NCBI GenBank assembly: GCA_001793865.1
Contig: MGIS01000025.1
Coordinates: 29,178 to 74,024, forward strand
Length of the DNA: 44,847 nt
DNA from: Candidatus Wolfebacteria bacterium RIFCSPLOWO2_01_FULL_47_17b
Lineage (GTDB): Bacteria; Patescibacteriota; Minisyncoccia; UBA6257; JAGOQP01
Reading direction: 5' to 3'
Shown here: positions 30,475 through 38,367 of the stretch, piece by piece
How positions within the stretch are numbered: position 1 is the stretch's first letter
Layout of the letters: every line of letters starts with the position of its first letter
Made by a program: the position numbers and the translations under genes
Notes under the pieces: model-generated
Told to the model about the DNA's origin: nothing
Databases searched by the model: none
The model's input: only the letters and a program-made list of their open reading frames with translations

Positions 30475-30825
30475 TTACACAAATTCTACCATCGATGTCA
30501 TGGCAGCATCTCCAATGCGTCGTTTCCCCTGCTTAATTACTCGTATATACCCTCCTTTTCGCTCGGCATAACGCGGAGCTATTTCGTAGTACAGCTTTTG
30601 CGCCGATTTTCTCGGCAGGCGCGCGATAAGCAGGCGCAATGAAGCGGTGTTTTGCTTTTTCGCGAGCGTGATCATTTTTTCCGCCTCTGTCTTGAGTGTC
30701 TTGGCGCGTACGTCGGTGGTTTGTATCTTTTCTTTTTGAATCAAATTCGATACGAGCCCCTGTATAAATGCCTCGCGCTGTCCCTTGGTTCTATGAAATT
30801 TTTTACCTTTTTTCTGATGCTTCAT
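30475..30825 (-). CDS. rplQ: Ribosomal protein bL17
   Basis: A 116-residue bacterial-specific large-subunit protein. MKHQKKGKKFHRTKGQREAF and the segment IQTTDVRAKTLKTEAEKMITLAK identify it. It overlaps rpoA's end by 4 bp, the normal rpoA-rplQ coupling. Confidence 0.95.
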   Translation of the reverse strand: MKHQKKGKKFHRTKGQREAFIQGLVSNLIQKEKIQTTDVRAKTLKTEAEKMITLAKKQNTASLRLLIARLPRKSAQKLYYEIAPRYAERKGGYIRVIKQGKRRIGDAAMTSMVEFV

Positions 30826-31595
30826 TTCTTTGCTTTCTTTGTTGTGGTTTTTTTGGCAGCCGTCTTTTTTGGTTTTGCCTCCGCTTCCTGTTCAAAATCT
30901 TTTGTCTCAATCGCTGATACGATTTCAAGGTGATCTTTAAGTATGTTTGACGCTTTATGCAGCGCGCGGGATGGGCTCATAGTTGAGTCGGTTTGTATGC
31001 GGAGCGTAAGGCGATTGAAGTCGGTGCGGTCTCCTACGCGCATATTTTCCACGTCGAACTGCACATTGATGACCGGTGAAAACAGCGCGTCGAGCGCGAT
31101 GGATCCGACCTGGAGTTTTTCCATCTTTCTGCTTTCCGCCGGCGAATATCCCAGTCCTTTTTCGGCGACAAGCTCCATTTCAAATTCCCCCGATTTGGAG
31201 GTGATGGTTGCTATATGGAGATCGGGATTTACGATTTGTACCTGCGAGGGCGCGTGTATATCTCCTGCAGTCACCGCTCCCGCCCCTTTCTTCTTAATGG
31301 TAAGAGTTTGGGGTTCGTCCGCAAAAAACATCATGCGGACTTTCTTCAGGTTCAGAAGCACGTCAACCGCGTCTTCGAGCACGTCGGGAATGGCAGTGAA
31401 TTCGTGCTTTACGCCTTTTATTTTTATTTGCGTGATAGCAGCGCCGGGCAGTGAAGAGAGCAGTATGCGGCGTATCGCGTTGCCGAGGGTAATGCCGTAG
31501 CCGGTATAGAGATTCTGTATCTCAAATATGCCTTCGGATGGCGTTTCCGACATTTTTTTTATTACGACGTTTTTGCTTAAAAATGTGTATTCCAT
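30822..31595 (-). CDS. rpoA: RNA polymerase alpha subunit lacking the C-terminal domain
   Basis: A 257-residue alpha subunit. The N-terminal assembly domain is intact (GYGITLGNAIRRILLSSLPGAA, about residues 31-52; VLEDAVDVLLNLK; LGYSPAESRKMEKLQVGSIALDALFSPV). It ends at about residue 235 of the NTD with HLEIVSAIET. There, the linker and helix-hairpin-helix CTD that contact UP elements and activators are replaced by a Lys/Ala-rich tail (PKKTAAKKTTTKKAKK). Normal length is about 315-330. Dimerisation and beta/beta' binding should be retained; CTD-dependent activation should not. Confidence 0.95.
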   Translation of the reverse strand: MEYTFLSKNVVIKKMSETPSEGIFEIQNLYTGYGITLGNAIRRILLSSLPGAAITQIKIKGVKHEFTAIPDVLEDAVDVLLNLKKVRMMFFADEPQTLTIKKKGAGAVTAGDIHAPSQVQIVNPDLHIATITSKSGEFEMELVAEKGLGYSPAESRKMEKLQVGSIALDALFSPVINVQFDVENMRVGDRTDFNRLTLRIQTDSTMSPSRALHKASNILKDHLEIVSAIETKDFEQEAEAKPKKTAAKKTTTKKAKK

Positions 31596-31605
31596 AATTG
31601 TGTTA

Positions 31606-31673
31606 TGTGTTGTGAGTTATGAGTTGTTGGTTTTGAGTTGTCCCACTACTCATAACCCACTACTCACTTCTCA
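31606..31673. repeat. Family E repeat between rpoA and rpsD
   Basis: TGTTATGTGTTGTGAGTTATGAG ... TTGGTTTTGAGTTG and the complementary CACTACTCATAACCCACTACTCACTTC. Hairpin-forming, in the short rpoA leader. Confidence 0.78.
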
Positions 31674-31677
31674 AGTG

Positions 31678-32298
31678 TTAACGACTGTAGTAGTCTACGA
31701 CCAAATTAATATCGCATGGCAGTTCCACATCTTGGGGAATTGCCGTTACTTTGCCTGTGTATTTTGCTCCATCCACCGCGAACCACGACTCCTGATGTTT
31801 GGTTTTCAGTATATTCGCGAGGTCTCTAAAAAGCGGGCTGGTTCGCTTCGATTCCTTGATGCGGATTTCGTCACCGACACGTACGACATACGATGGGATT
31901 GTCACTTTACGTCCCTGCACTTCGATATGACCATGGCTGATGATTTGGCGCGCAACGATCCGTGAGGGCGCAAGTGACATGCGGTATACGACGTTGTCCA
32001 GACGGGTTTCGAGCTGTTCAATAACGGATTCCGTTACCGATTTTTTACCTGAGGCTGCTTTGGCAAAAAGTTTTTCCATCTGGCGTTCAGTGAGCCCGTA
32101 CGAGATCTTCACTTTCTGTTTTTCCATAAGCTGCTGTTTGAATTCCGAAAATGCGCGGGTGCGCTTTTTGCCGTGCATACCGGGGCGTTCCGGACGGCGT
32201 AGCATGGCGGATTTGGGCGATTGCGAACGGTATGCCTTCAACCCGAGGCGGGTGCCAAGTGCTCGTTCTTTTTTCTCTTTTGCTCGCAGTAGTCTCAT
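31678..32298 (-). CDS. rpsD: Ribosomal protein uS4
   Basis: A 206-residue early 16S-binding protein. MRLLRAKEKKERALGTRLGLK at the start and the S4 RNA-binding domain (RLDNVVYRMSLAPSRIVARQIISHGHIEV) identify it. The start at 32298 was chosen because the longer frame (to 32424) is just the rpsK gene read in another frame. There are few Cys, so it is not the zinc form. Confidence 0.96.
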   Translation of the reverse strand: MRLLRAKEKKERALGTRLGLKAYRSQSPKSAMLRRPERPGMHGKKRTRAFSEFKQQLMEKQKVKISYGLTERQMEKLFAKAASGKKSVTESVIEQLETRLDNVVYRMSLAPSRIVARQIISHGHIEVQGRKVTIPSYVVRVGDEIRIKESKRTSPLFRDLANILKTKHQESWFAVDGAKYTGKVTAIPQDVELPCDINLVVDYYSR

Positions 32299-32308
32299 AA
32301 ATGTGTTG

Positions 32309-32758
32309 CTATACCCTTCTTGGTTTGGGTGGGCGGGGGCCGTTATGCGGGATCGGTGTCGCGTCTCGCAGGGATGCGACTGTAAATCCCTGCGCTCCCG
32401 AGAGCGTGCGGATGACCGAATCACGGCCAGATCCTACTCCTTTTACCACCACGTGCAGCTGGAATGGTCCGGTTTTTTGGATTTTTTCAAGCACGACTGC
32501 CGTCACTTTCTGCGCCGCGAAGGGCGTTGCTTTTTTCGGTCCCGAAAATCCGAGTGATCCCGCGGATGCCCATGTGATCACGTTTCCCGATGCGTCGGTA
32601 ACGGTGATAAGTGTGTTGTTATATGACGCCTGCACGTATACATGCCCGCTCTCCACCTTCTTGGATGACTGTTTGGCTGCCGTTTTTGCAACTGTTTCCG
32701 CCGCTTTTTCTTCGACTCGCGTGTCTGCCGATTGTTGTACTACTTTCTTTTTGCCCAT
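32309..32758 (-). CDS. rpsK: Ribosomal protein uS11
   Basis: A 149-residue protein of the 30S platform. The core VYVQASYNNTLITVTDASGNVI and the C-terminal DATPIPHNGPRPPKPRRV are diagnostic. An Ala/Lys/Glu-rich N-terminal extension of about 35 residues (VEEKAAETVAKTAAKQ) is longer than usual. Confidence 0.96.
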   Translation of the reverse strand: MGKKKVVQQSADTRVEEKAAETVAKTAAKQSSKKVESGHVYVQASYNNTLITVTDASGNVITWASAGSLGFSGPKKATPFAAQKVTAVVLEKIQKTGPFQLHVVVKGVGSGRDSVIRTLSGAQGFTVASLRDATPIPHNGPRPPKPRRV

Positions 32759-32760
32759 GG

Positions 32761-33144
32761 TTATTTAAGCTCTACTTTCCTCTTACCGCTCCCCGCAGTC
32801 TTACGAACATTACTTCGCACGGTTCGGGAATTTGTTTTTGTCCGCTGACCTCGTACCGGAAGCTTTTTAGCGTGCCGAGCTCCGCGATACGACTGGATGT
32901 CTTTAAGGCGTGCGATATTTCCGCGTACAATCTGGCGAAGCTCCCCTTCTATTTTGAATCTTTTCTCAATGTACTCTTTTATGCCGTTCAGGTCTTCAGG
33001 CGAAAGGTCTTTAGCGCGCTTTGCGGGGTCTATCTTTGTTTCGCGTACGATATCCTGTGCGCGCGTGCGTCCGACGCCGTATATGTAGCTCAGCGCTATG
33101 CCTACTCTTTTTTCGTCTGGAATTGTGATACCGAATAATCTCAT
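32761..33144 (-). CDS. rpsM: Ribosomal protein uS13
   Basis: A 127-residue head protein that contacts P-site tRNA. It has RLFGITIPDEKRVGIALSYIYGVGRTRA, GARHAKKLPVRGQRTKTNSRT and a lysine-rich end. Length is normal. It ends 3 bp before rpsK and follows the Family G repeat. Confidence 0.96.
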   Translation of the reverse strand: MRLFGITIPDEKRVGIALSYIYGVGRTRAQDIVRETKIDPAKRAKDLSPEDLNGIKEYIEKRFKIEGELRQIVRGNIARLKDIQSYRGARHAKKLPVRGQRTKTNSRTVRSNVRKTAGSGKRKVELK

Positions 33145-33147
33145 AAA

Positions 33148-33231
33148 TGATAAAATCCTAATCTACAAATCTATCCTAATGCTTCCAATACTCGGATGAG
33201 CATAATTTGGATGATTCCATGCTTTCGGATA
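33148..33231. repeat. Family G repeat before rpsM
   Basis: ATAAAATCCTAATCTACAAATC...ACTCGGATGAGCATAATTTGGATG...TTTCGGATAC, beginning just past the rpsM start codon and running up to the rpmJ stop. Confidence 0.75.
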
Positions 33232-33345
33232 CTAGCCTTGGCGTTGTTTGTGCTTGGGATTCTTGCAAATAACGTATACGTGCCCGCCTCGGCGGACCGT
33301 TTTGCAATTTTTACAAATTTTTTTTACAGATGCTCTGACTTTCAT
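33232..33345 (-). CDS. rpmJ: Ribosomal protein bL36
   Basis: A 37-residue zinc-ribbon protein, too short for most ORF cut-offs. It reads [17 protein letters not shown] and ends NPKHKQRQG. Zinc ligands C11, C14, C27 and H32 match the C+ bL36 family. Its position between infA and rpsM is the conserved order. Confidence 0.97.
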   Translation of the reverse strand: MKVRASVKKICKNCKTVRRGGHVYVICKNPKHKQRQG

Positions 33346-33346
33346 G

Positions 33347-33402
33347 TTGTGTTATGGGTTGTGGGTTTTGAGTCATCTCACTACTCACTACTCATTACTC
33401 AA
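33347..33402. repeat. Family E repeat between rpmJ and infA
   Basis: GTTATGGGTTGTGGGTTTTGAG / CTCACTACTCACTACTCATTACTCA. The stop codon of infA (TGA at 33401-33399) lies at its edge. Confidence 0.78.
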
Positions 33403-33611
33403 ATCCTACGCATTATAATACCTCGATTTCCATCGGGGCTTATTTTTACAAGAACCGTATCGCCCGGCAATACTTTTATGTAGTGGATACGCATTTTACC
33501 GGACAGGTGTGCCAAGACCTCTTTGTTGTCTATCTGCACACGGAACATGGTTGAAGGCAATGTTTCGGTGACGATGCCCTGCACCAGGTTTTCCAATTTT
33601 TCTCGTGCCAT
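33399..33611 (-). CDS. infA: Translation initiation factor IF-1
   Basis: A 70-residue OB-fold protein that binds the 30S A site. VQGIVTETLPSTMFRVQIDNKEVLAHLSGKMRIHYIKVLPGD is the classic core (motif LAHLSGKMR). The length is standard (71-72). It heads the alpha block and is preceded by a promoter. Confidence 0.97.
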   Translation of the reverse strand: MAREKLENLVQGIVTETLPSTMFRVQIDNKEVLAHLSGKMRIHYIKVLPGDTVLVKISPDGNRGIIMRRI

Positions 33612-33623
33612 GCTTAAGTGGCT

Positions 33624-33652
33624 ATGATAGTAAATGAGCCGTTTAAAGTCAA
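33624..33652 (-). promoter_or_regulatory. Promoter for the infA-rpoA block
   Basis: TTGACT (33647-33652) and TATCAT (33624-33629) with a 17-bp spacer on the minus strand; the infA ATG follows 12 bases after the -10, giving a leader of about six bases. Confidence 0.65.
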
Positions 33653-33656
33653 GTCA

Positions 33657-35006
33657 CTACTCAATGTTGACCGATATGCGGTTTATATTTTTCGGGGCAT
33701 GTGAAACCCAGAACGGCCAGAACGAAACCGAAAGCTTGTCCACGCCATCCTTGGACAGGAGCGCCGATTTTACTTCGAGCTCCCGCATATTCGCAACCTC
33801 ACGCTTGATTTCGTCCGGCTGCAGTTTTTTCCAGTAGGTCGCTTGGACCTTGATGGGTAGGGTCATTATTCCGGATCCGAACTGCGGCGAAGGTTTGGTG
33901 TATGTTACGGTGAAATCTTTTTCGGTGCTTTGTTCATCCGTCGCTTCGGCCTCCAGTGCGAGTTCGCGTATGAATGTATGCACGTCCTGTTCATGGAATA
34001 CGAATGCTTCCAACTCCCCTTCGAACACGACGCTGAATTTCCCGTCTGCCGTGAGCGAGCGATCAACATTCTTCGAGATAAGCGTAAACCGTTCCGCTCC
34101 ATCCACGAGCATGACATCCTTTGGTATTTGCAGAAGCACAAGCGATTTCAGATCCCCTCGAAGCTGTTCTTCTGCTTGCCGCTCGGCCGCTTCTATGTCG
34201 GCATCGGTGGGGTAGGGCGTCAGGCCTCGTGTTCCTCCACGAACCGGTTGCGTGATCTCTCCGTAGAATTTTCCGTAGCGCGATCCGCCTTCGAAGCCCG
34301 GGATTTCCAGGCGGGCGATGCCATCGGTATTGTATTCGGGTCCAGCTTTATCGGCGATAATGTCGGCTTCAATACTGCCGGGCGCTCCCGGCACGGTTAC
34401 GCGGTTTGCGAGTCGGTAAATTTTCCCGTCCGGCGCCTCGAATCGCGTTGTGGCGACAAGCACTTGCGTCGCCGGACCGAATTCGTTGTGAATGATTATT
34501 TTCCCGGTCGCCTTTTGCTCTTCGTTCGTCTGACCCGTCGGATTAAAGGTGAATACTTTGCTTACTTCCTTGGCGATGATCTCACCGGGTATTTCTTTGG
34601 CGGATGTATTTGGTTCTCCGATCGATGTTTTAATAAACACGGACTCATCGTACGCAACCGCGTCCTTCTTCATTACTATATGTATGTCCACTTTCGGCAG
34701 TTTTGCGGCACCGAACGCAAGCAGTGCTATAACGATGATTCCCGCGATTACGTATCGTCGAATGCGGCGTGGTTTGCGCTCCTTCATAGGCGGGCTCGCC
34801 TCGCCGAAGTCTTCGGCGTAGCGCGGATCGGCGGAACCAAACGTTTCCTCACGCGATTCCTCGCGCGATGTAAACAAGTCGAAATCCTGTAGTGGTTTGG
34901 GTTGCAAAAGCGTTTCCTCCTGCGCTGCAGTTGGAGCACTCGCCTTTCGGCGAGGTTTCGCTGGGACGATATCCATCACTTTTACGATTTTTTTCTTCTT
35001 AGGCAT
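33657..35006 (-). CDS. Single-pass membrane protein, Patescibacteria family, unknown function
   Basis: A 449-residue protein. The ~85-residue cytoplasmic part is rich in Lys, Pro and Glu (MPKKKKIVKVMDI, FGEASPPMKERKPRR), then one helix (RYVIAGIIVIALLAFGA, about 84-100). A large extracytoplasmic beta-rich domain follows, with KATGKIIIHNEFGPATQVLVATTRF and NRVTVPGAPGSIEADIIADKAG. This middle part resembles proteins labelled baseplate-J-like in Parcubacteria; I do not consider that evidence for a phage. It lies beside the 35022 gene, with which it may form a cytoplasm-to-surface pair. Confidence 0.72.
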   Translation of the reverse strand: MPKKKKIVKVMDIVPAKPRRKASAPTAAQEETLLQPKPLQDFDLFTSREESREETFGSADPRYAEDFGEASPPMKERKPRRIRRYVIAGIIVIALLAFGAAKLPKVDIHIVMKKDAVAYDESVFIKTSIGEPNTSAKEIPGEIIAKEVSKVFTFNPTGQTNEEQKATGKIIIHNEFGPATQVLVATTRFEAPDGKIYRLANRVTVPGAPGSIEADIIADKAGPEYNTDGIARLEIPGFEGGSRYGKFYGEITQPVRGGTRGLTPYPTDADIEAAERQAEEQLRGDLKSLVLLQIPKDVMLVDGAERFTLISKNVDRSLTADGKFSVVFEGELEAFVFHEQDVHTFIRELALEAEATDEQSTEKDFTVTYTKPSPQFGSGIMTLPIKVQATYWKKLQPDEIKREVANMRELEVKSALLSKDGVDKLSVSFWPFWVSHAPKNINRISVNIE

Positions 35007-35021
35007 ATGGTGAATTATACA

Positions 35022-36158
35022 TCATTCAATTATATTTGGTAATAACCAGCGAAACAATTTCTTCATAAGGTGTCGCATATAACTTTTTTCTTCAAGCGAT
35101 AGCGCGTACTGCAGCGCGCTGGTCGCGTGAGAGTCGGTGTCGCCTGCTTTAAATGGTATGAGTCGCGCCGGAAATTTTTTTTGCTCGGAAATAAAATAAT
35201 TGAGCATTCCCGCCTCCACATACGCGTCTTTTACTCCTGTCTCTTTTTTGAACGACAGAATCCCCTTTTGTAGGCGTGAAAGCTCGTCATGCAGGATTTT
35301 TTCAATAAATTTTCGTGCGGCGGGAGAAATACCATCATGCACGTATCTTTGAAGTACTGCACGGTAGGCGTCCTTTCCTATGCCCAGCATATTGTTGCAT
35401 GCTTCGTATAAGCTGTGCGCACCGAAGTTAAAGCTTCCTGCGTGCGCCACTTCCTGAGCCGAACTCAAAAATACGTTCGTGCGGCTTCGTTCCACGATGC
35501 ACACAAGCGTCGGTGAAGCGCTCCGCAGGCCGTATGCTACCGCGAACCCGTTTTCGAGGGCCGACTGTATCCGAGCGCGCTTGGGAAGTATTTTTGCAAG
35601 TTCGGTGTAGATGGGCCGGTACAAATGCGTTTGCACGATTCCGACACGCATATCCGGACCGGTTATTGATGTAATCGAATCTTCCTGGATGTGCAGAATA
35701 TCTTTCGTGCCTATCGCCGCGGATACGAGCGAGTTCTGCGCAAGGAGCGTATTTACGTCATCATATTTGCGGCTAGCCATAAAGAGCTTTTTATTCTTCT
35801 CCACCAGTTTCCACACCGCGTGCGTAAGGAACGAATTGAGCTCTTGGGCGCGCGCCTGCTCGGAAGACTTTTCGCGCTTTGAGACAACCGCTTCGTAGCG
35901 GCTCTGGCAAAACTGATGTGGGATTTGCAGCAGCAGCCGATAGTGGAACGGAAAATATATTATTTTCAGAATGAAACGCAGGATCTTGTTCTGGGAAAGC
36001 TGTTTTTCCTGCACGCCGCGCAAGGTAAACGACCGTGACTCGGTTATTTTTTTTGTTTGGGCGTTGTACGTGAATCGGTGTACCGCCAGGCCGTCGTCAC
36101 TGAATGTGAGCATGAGGTAGTATTGTATGCGGCGTATGTTTTTTAGCAGTGATAACAT
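35022..36158 (-). CDS. Unknown protein, possibly PilM/FtsA-like (actin fold)
   Basis: A 378-residue soluble protein. Features suggest a divergent ASKHA (actin-like) fold: a glycine patch GSFNFGAHSLYEACNNMLGI, GFAVAYGLRSASP, an SSITGPDMRVGIVQTHLYRPIY stretch and a C-terminal VKDAYVEAGMLNYF. The N-terminal ~60 residues and a helical insert (65-110) are charged. No Walker motif or clear catalytic signature is visible. Placement next to a bitopic membrane protein resembles the PilM-PilN arrangement. This is weak inference; the protein may be specific to the phylum. Confidence 0.55.
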   Translation of the reverse strand: MLSLLKNIRRIQYYLMLTFSDDGLAVHRFTYNAQTKKITESRSFTLRGVQEKQLSQNKILRFILKIIYFPFHYRLLLQIPHQFCQSRYEAVVSKREKSSEQARAQELNSFLTHAVWKLVEKNKKLFMASRKYDDVNTLLAQNSLVSAAIGTKDILHIQEDSITSITGPDMRVGIVQTHLYRPIYTELAKILPKRARIQSALENGFAVAYGLRSASPTLVCIVERSRTNVFLSSAQEVAHAGSFNFGAHSLYEACNNMLGIGKDAYRAVLQRYVHDGISPAARKFIEKILHDELSRLQKGILSFKKETGVKDAYVEAGMLNYFISEQKKFPARLIPFKAGDTDSHATSALQYALSLEEKSYMRHLMKKLFRWLLPNIIE

Positions 36159-36164
36159 TATATT

Positions 36165-37931
36165 TTATTCTATTATAGCTCTGATTCGCTTCGTGTTTTT
36201 GCCAAGCGATTCCTGCTTTATGATTTTAAATGTACCTATTTCTCCGGTATTTTGCACGTGTGGTCCGTTGCAAAACTCCGCGCTTACGACGGCACCTTCG
36301 GTCCCTATGTAATATACCTTCACAATGTCGGGATATTTTTCTTTAAAGAAGTGCAGCGCTCCGCTTTCTTCGGCTTCTTCTTTGGACATTTCTTTAAAAT
36401 ATACGGGAAGGTCCCTTTGTATAATTTCCTGCACGTCTTGCTGGATTGCGGCAATTTCTTCATTGGTCAGCCGGCGATCGAAGTTAAAATCAAACCGTAG
36501 GCGCTCGGGTGTTATATCCGATCCCATCTGCTGGACGCTTTCTTCGAGTGTTTTGCGCAGTGCTCGGTGCAGGAGGTGTGTGGCGGTATGCATGCGTATG
36601 ACACGCTTTAGTTCTTCCTCGCTTCCGGCTTTCAATTCTCCGGTGTCCAACAGTAGCCCGTGACCGCCGAATTTCTTTCCCGCCCCCGCTCGCGAAGTTT
36701 TCTGATGTTTTCTGAACGCTTCGTCGAATTCCGATTTGGATATTTTGCTGTAGACGTCGTCTTCAACGACTTCTCTAAGCAATTCAAACGGAAGCCCGAA
36801 TGATTCATACAGGTGGAACGCGTCTGTTCCGGTTATCTTTTTTTCTTTCTCAACGATTCGTGAGACCTCCAGGAGCCCCCGTTGAATGCTTGTGCCGAAT
36901 TTTTCCGACTCTTCCTGCCAGACGTGGATAACAGATTTCGGAGATCGAATTTCTGCGTATAGTGGTCCGTATTGTTTTGAGATAACCCCGGCGCCGAGCG
37001 CGAACGGGTCGGTGTGTATGTCGTTTTTCATTTTCAGCCCAATGATCTTTCGCAGGATCCTGCGCAATACGTATCCCGCATCTTTATTGCTGGGGGTAAT
37101 ACCATCGGCGATCATAAAAACGCCTGCGCGGATATGGTCGGCGAGTATACGGATATCACGGGTTGATGCTTCCGGCGCTTCCTGCGTGAGCATGTCTATA
37201 AGTGGCTTGAACGCGGATGTTTCGTATACGCTCTTTTTTCCCTCCGGCATGCATAACAGCCGTTCAAATCCCATGCCTGTATCCACTCCTGGGGTTTCAA
37301 GTTTTTTGTATTCAAAATGGTTTTGAGGTTCAACATTTTTTGTCACCGCGTAATATTCGTTAAACACAATATTCCATACCTCTATGTTGTCCACATAGAT
37401 TTCGGTCGTGGGGCCGCAAGGACCTTCGCTTCCGGTTGGCCCCCAGAAATTATCCGCACGGTTGCCAAATGCTATTTTTTCTTTCGGGAGTCCCATAATG
37501 TTGTGCCAGATTCTGAACGATTCCTCATCTTTCGGCGTGTTGGCATCACCTTCGAACACTGATACATGTATGCGCTGGGGATCTATGTGCAGGCGCTCGG
37601 TCAAAAATTCATATCCCCATCTGATCGCGTCTTCCTTCCAGTATCCGCCGAACGAAAAATTACCCATCATTTCGAAGAATGTGAGGTGCGTTTCGTCGCC
37701 TACCTCATCTATGTCGCTCGTGCGCACGCACTTTTGTATGGATACGGCGTTCTTTAATCCAAAATCCTTTTCGGCGTTGAGCTCGCCGGTGTAGTAGCGT
37801 TTGAATTGCTGCATCCCCGCGGTCGTAAAAAGCACCGACGGATCGGTCGGCACGAGCGATGACGAGGGCACGATGGCGTGGTCTCTTTCTTTAAAAAAGT
37901 CGAAAAATTTTTTCCTAACCTCCAAAAACAT
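36165..37931 (-). CDS. alaS: Alanyl-tRNA synthetase lacking the C-terminal domain
   Basis: A 588-residue class II synthetase, compared with about 875 in E. coli. The catalytic domain (FLEVRKKFFDFFKERDH, FGNRADNFWGPTGSEGPCGP) and the tRNA-recognition domain are present, and so is the editing domain with its zinc motifs HTATHLLH and CNGPH. The DHHA1/C-Ala domain is absent, as the protein ends at the editing domain (KQESLGKNTKRIRAIIE). I chose the start at 37931 because -10 TATACT lies only six bases before it; the longer frame would read through repeat DNA. Confidence 0.95.
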   Translation of the reverse strand: MFLEVRKKFFDFFKERDHAIVPSSSLVPTDPSVLFTTAGMQQFKRYYTGELNAEKDFGLKNAVSIQKCVRTSDIDEVGDETHLTFFEMMGNFSFGGYWKEDAIRWGYEFLTERLHIDPQRIHVSVFEGDANTPKDEESFRIWHNIMGLPKEKIAFGNRADNFWGPTGSEGPCGPTTEIYVDNIEVWNIVFNEYYAVTKNVEPQNHFEYKKLETPGVDTGMGFERLLCMPEGKKSVYETSAFKPLIDMLTQEAPEASTRDIRILADHIRAGVFMIADGITPSNKDAGYVLRRILRKIIGLKMKNDIHTDPFALGAGVISKQYGPLYAEIRSPKSVIHVWQEESEKFGTSIQRGLLEVSRIVEKEKKITGTDAFHLYESFGLPFELLREVVEDDVYSKISKSEFDEAFRKHQKTSRAGAGKKFGGHGLLLDTGELKAGSEEELKRVIRMHTATHLLHRALRKTLEESVQQMGSDITPERLRFDFNFDRRLTNEEIAAIQQDVQEIIQRDLPVYFKEMSKEEAEESGALHFFKEKYPDIVKVYYIGTEGAVVSAEFCNGPHVQNTGEIGTFKIIKQESLGKNTKRIRAIIE

Positions 37932-37937
37932 GATAGT

Positions 37938-37966
37938 AGTATAAAGTAACAGCGTCCGAGGTTCAA
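37938..37966 (-). promoter_or_regulatory. alaS promoter, -35 supplied by a repeat
   Basis: TTGAAC (37961-37966) and TATACT (37938-37943) with a 17-bp spacer. The -35 box lies in the left arm of the inverted repeat 37954-37995. The start codon follows after six bases, suggesting a leaderless mRNA. Confidence 0.65.
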
Positions 37967-37995
37967 CCTTGATCTGGGAAGGTTGAACCTCGGAC
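37954..37995. repeat. Perfect inverted repeat before alaS
   Basis: GTCCGAGGTTCAACCT / AGGTTGAACCTCGGAC, 16-bp arms with a ten-base centre. Confidence 0.85.
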
Positions 37996-38012
37996 ACAAT
38001 GATTCTTACCAG

Positions 38013-38361
38013 CACAAAAAAACCGGTCAATCGTTGCGATTGAACCGGTTAAAAATTCACAAGGACCCGCCGAGATTTATATTCCAACCCGTAGGTAAAA
38101 TATAAACTTTCGAATCTAAGGCTGTGGTATCTCACTGTCGGCTCGACGATACCCAGGAGTATCGTTTCATTGCCTCCCACCTATGCTGCGTCCAAAAATC
38201 CTATCTTTGGGCCAGAATCTCGGGATCGAACCGAGTTACAGACATAAAAACGTGTGGTACATGCACCAGTGTGCTGTACGGCACATTCTTATCCTCACTT
38301 ATGGGCGTCTATAAGGCCACCTCCATCCTGTTCCTCGTGAATGTAATTTATTCAAAATTCT
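38013..38361 (-). ncRNA. Candidate structured RNA with T-arm and 23S L1-stalk-like module
   Basis: An intergenic transcript between rpoD and alaS with its own promoter (38368-38396) and terminator (38015-38050), with no credible ORF. In order: hairpins CTTAT/ATAAG and TGTGC/GCACA; a perfect T-arm-like hairpin (38219-38235: CTCGG, loop TTCGATC, CCGAG); then seven bases ATTCTGG, C and CCA, as at a tRNA 3' end. CAGGAT near 38325 could pair with ATTCTG as an acceptor stem. From 38190 to 38121 it reads GCATAGGTGGGAGGC, TGAA, a 7-bp hairpin (ACGATAC/GTATCGT), then GAGCCGAC and GAGATACCAC. That order and spacing match the L1-binding helices H76-H78 of 23S rRNA, recalled from memory. A hairpin TTTATATT/AATATAAA follows. 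It could be a novel RNA, an L1-binding decoy or a 23S pseudogene remnant. No full tRNA cloverleaf or tmRNA tag is found. Confidence 0.62.
38015..38050 (-). terminator. Terminator of the candidate RNA
   Basis: AACCGGTTCAATCG / CGATTGACCGGTT stem with a three-base loop and one bulge, followed by a T7 run on the minus strand. Confidence 0.85.
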
Positions 38362-38367
38362 GTTTGG

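Noticed and set aside
32299-32424. Longer uS4 start
   Set aside because: The extra 42 residues are the rpsK coding region in another frame; the family start MRLLRAK is at 32298.
33930-34892. 320-residue plus-strand ORF
   Set aside because: It lies opposite the clear 33657-35006 gene and its translation is rich in Arg, Phe and Cys with no domain; it is a shadow.
33657-35006. Phage baseplate or prophage
   Set aside because: Only a vague resemblance to baseplate-J-like labels; no other phage gene nearby and the protein has a membrane anchor.
38208-38330. Complete tRNA or tmRNA gene
   Set aside because: The T-arm and CCA-like end are good, but no D-arm/anticodon arm with a CTNNNAA-type loop and no tag ORF can be placed. 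The downstream part resembles 23S instead.
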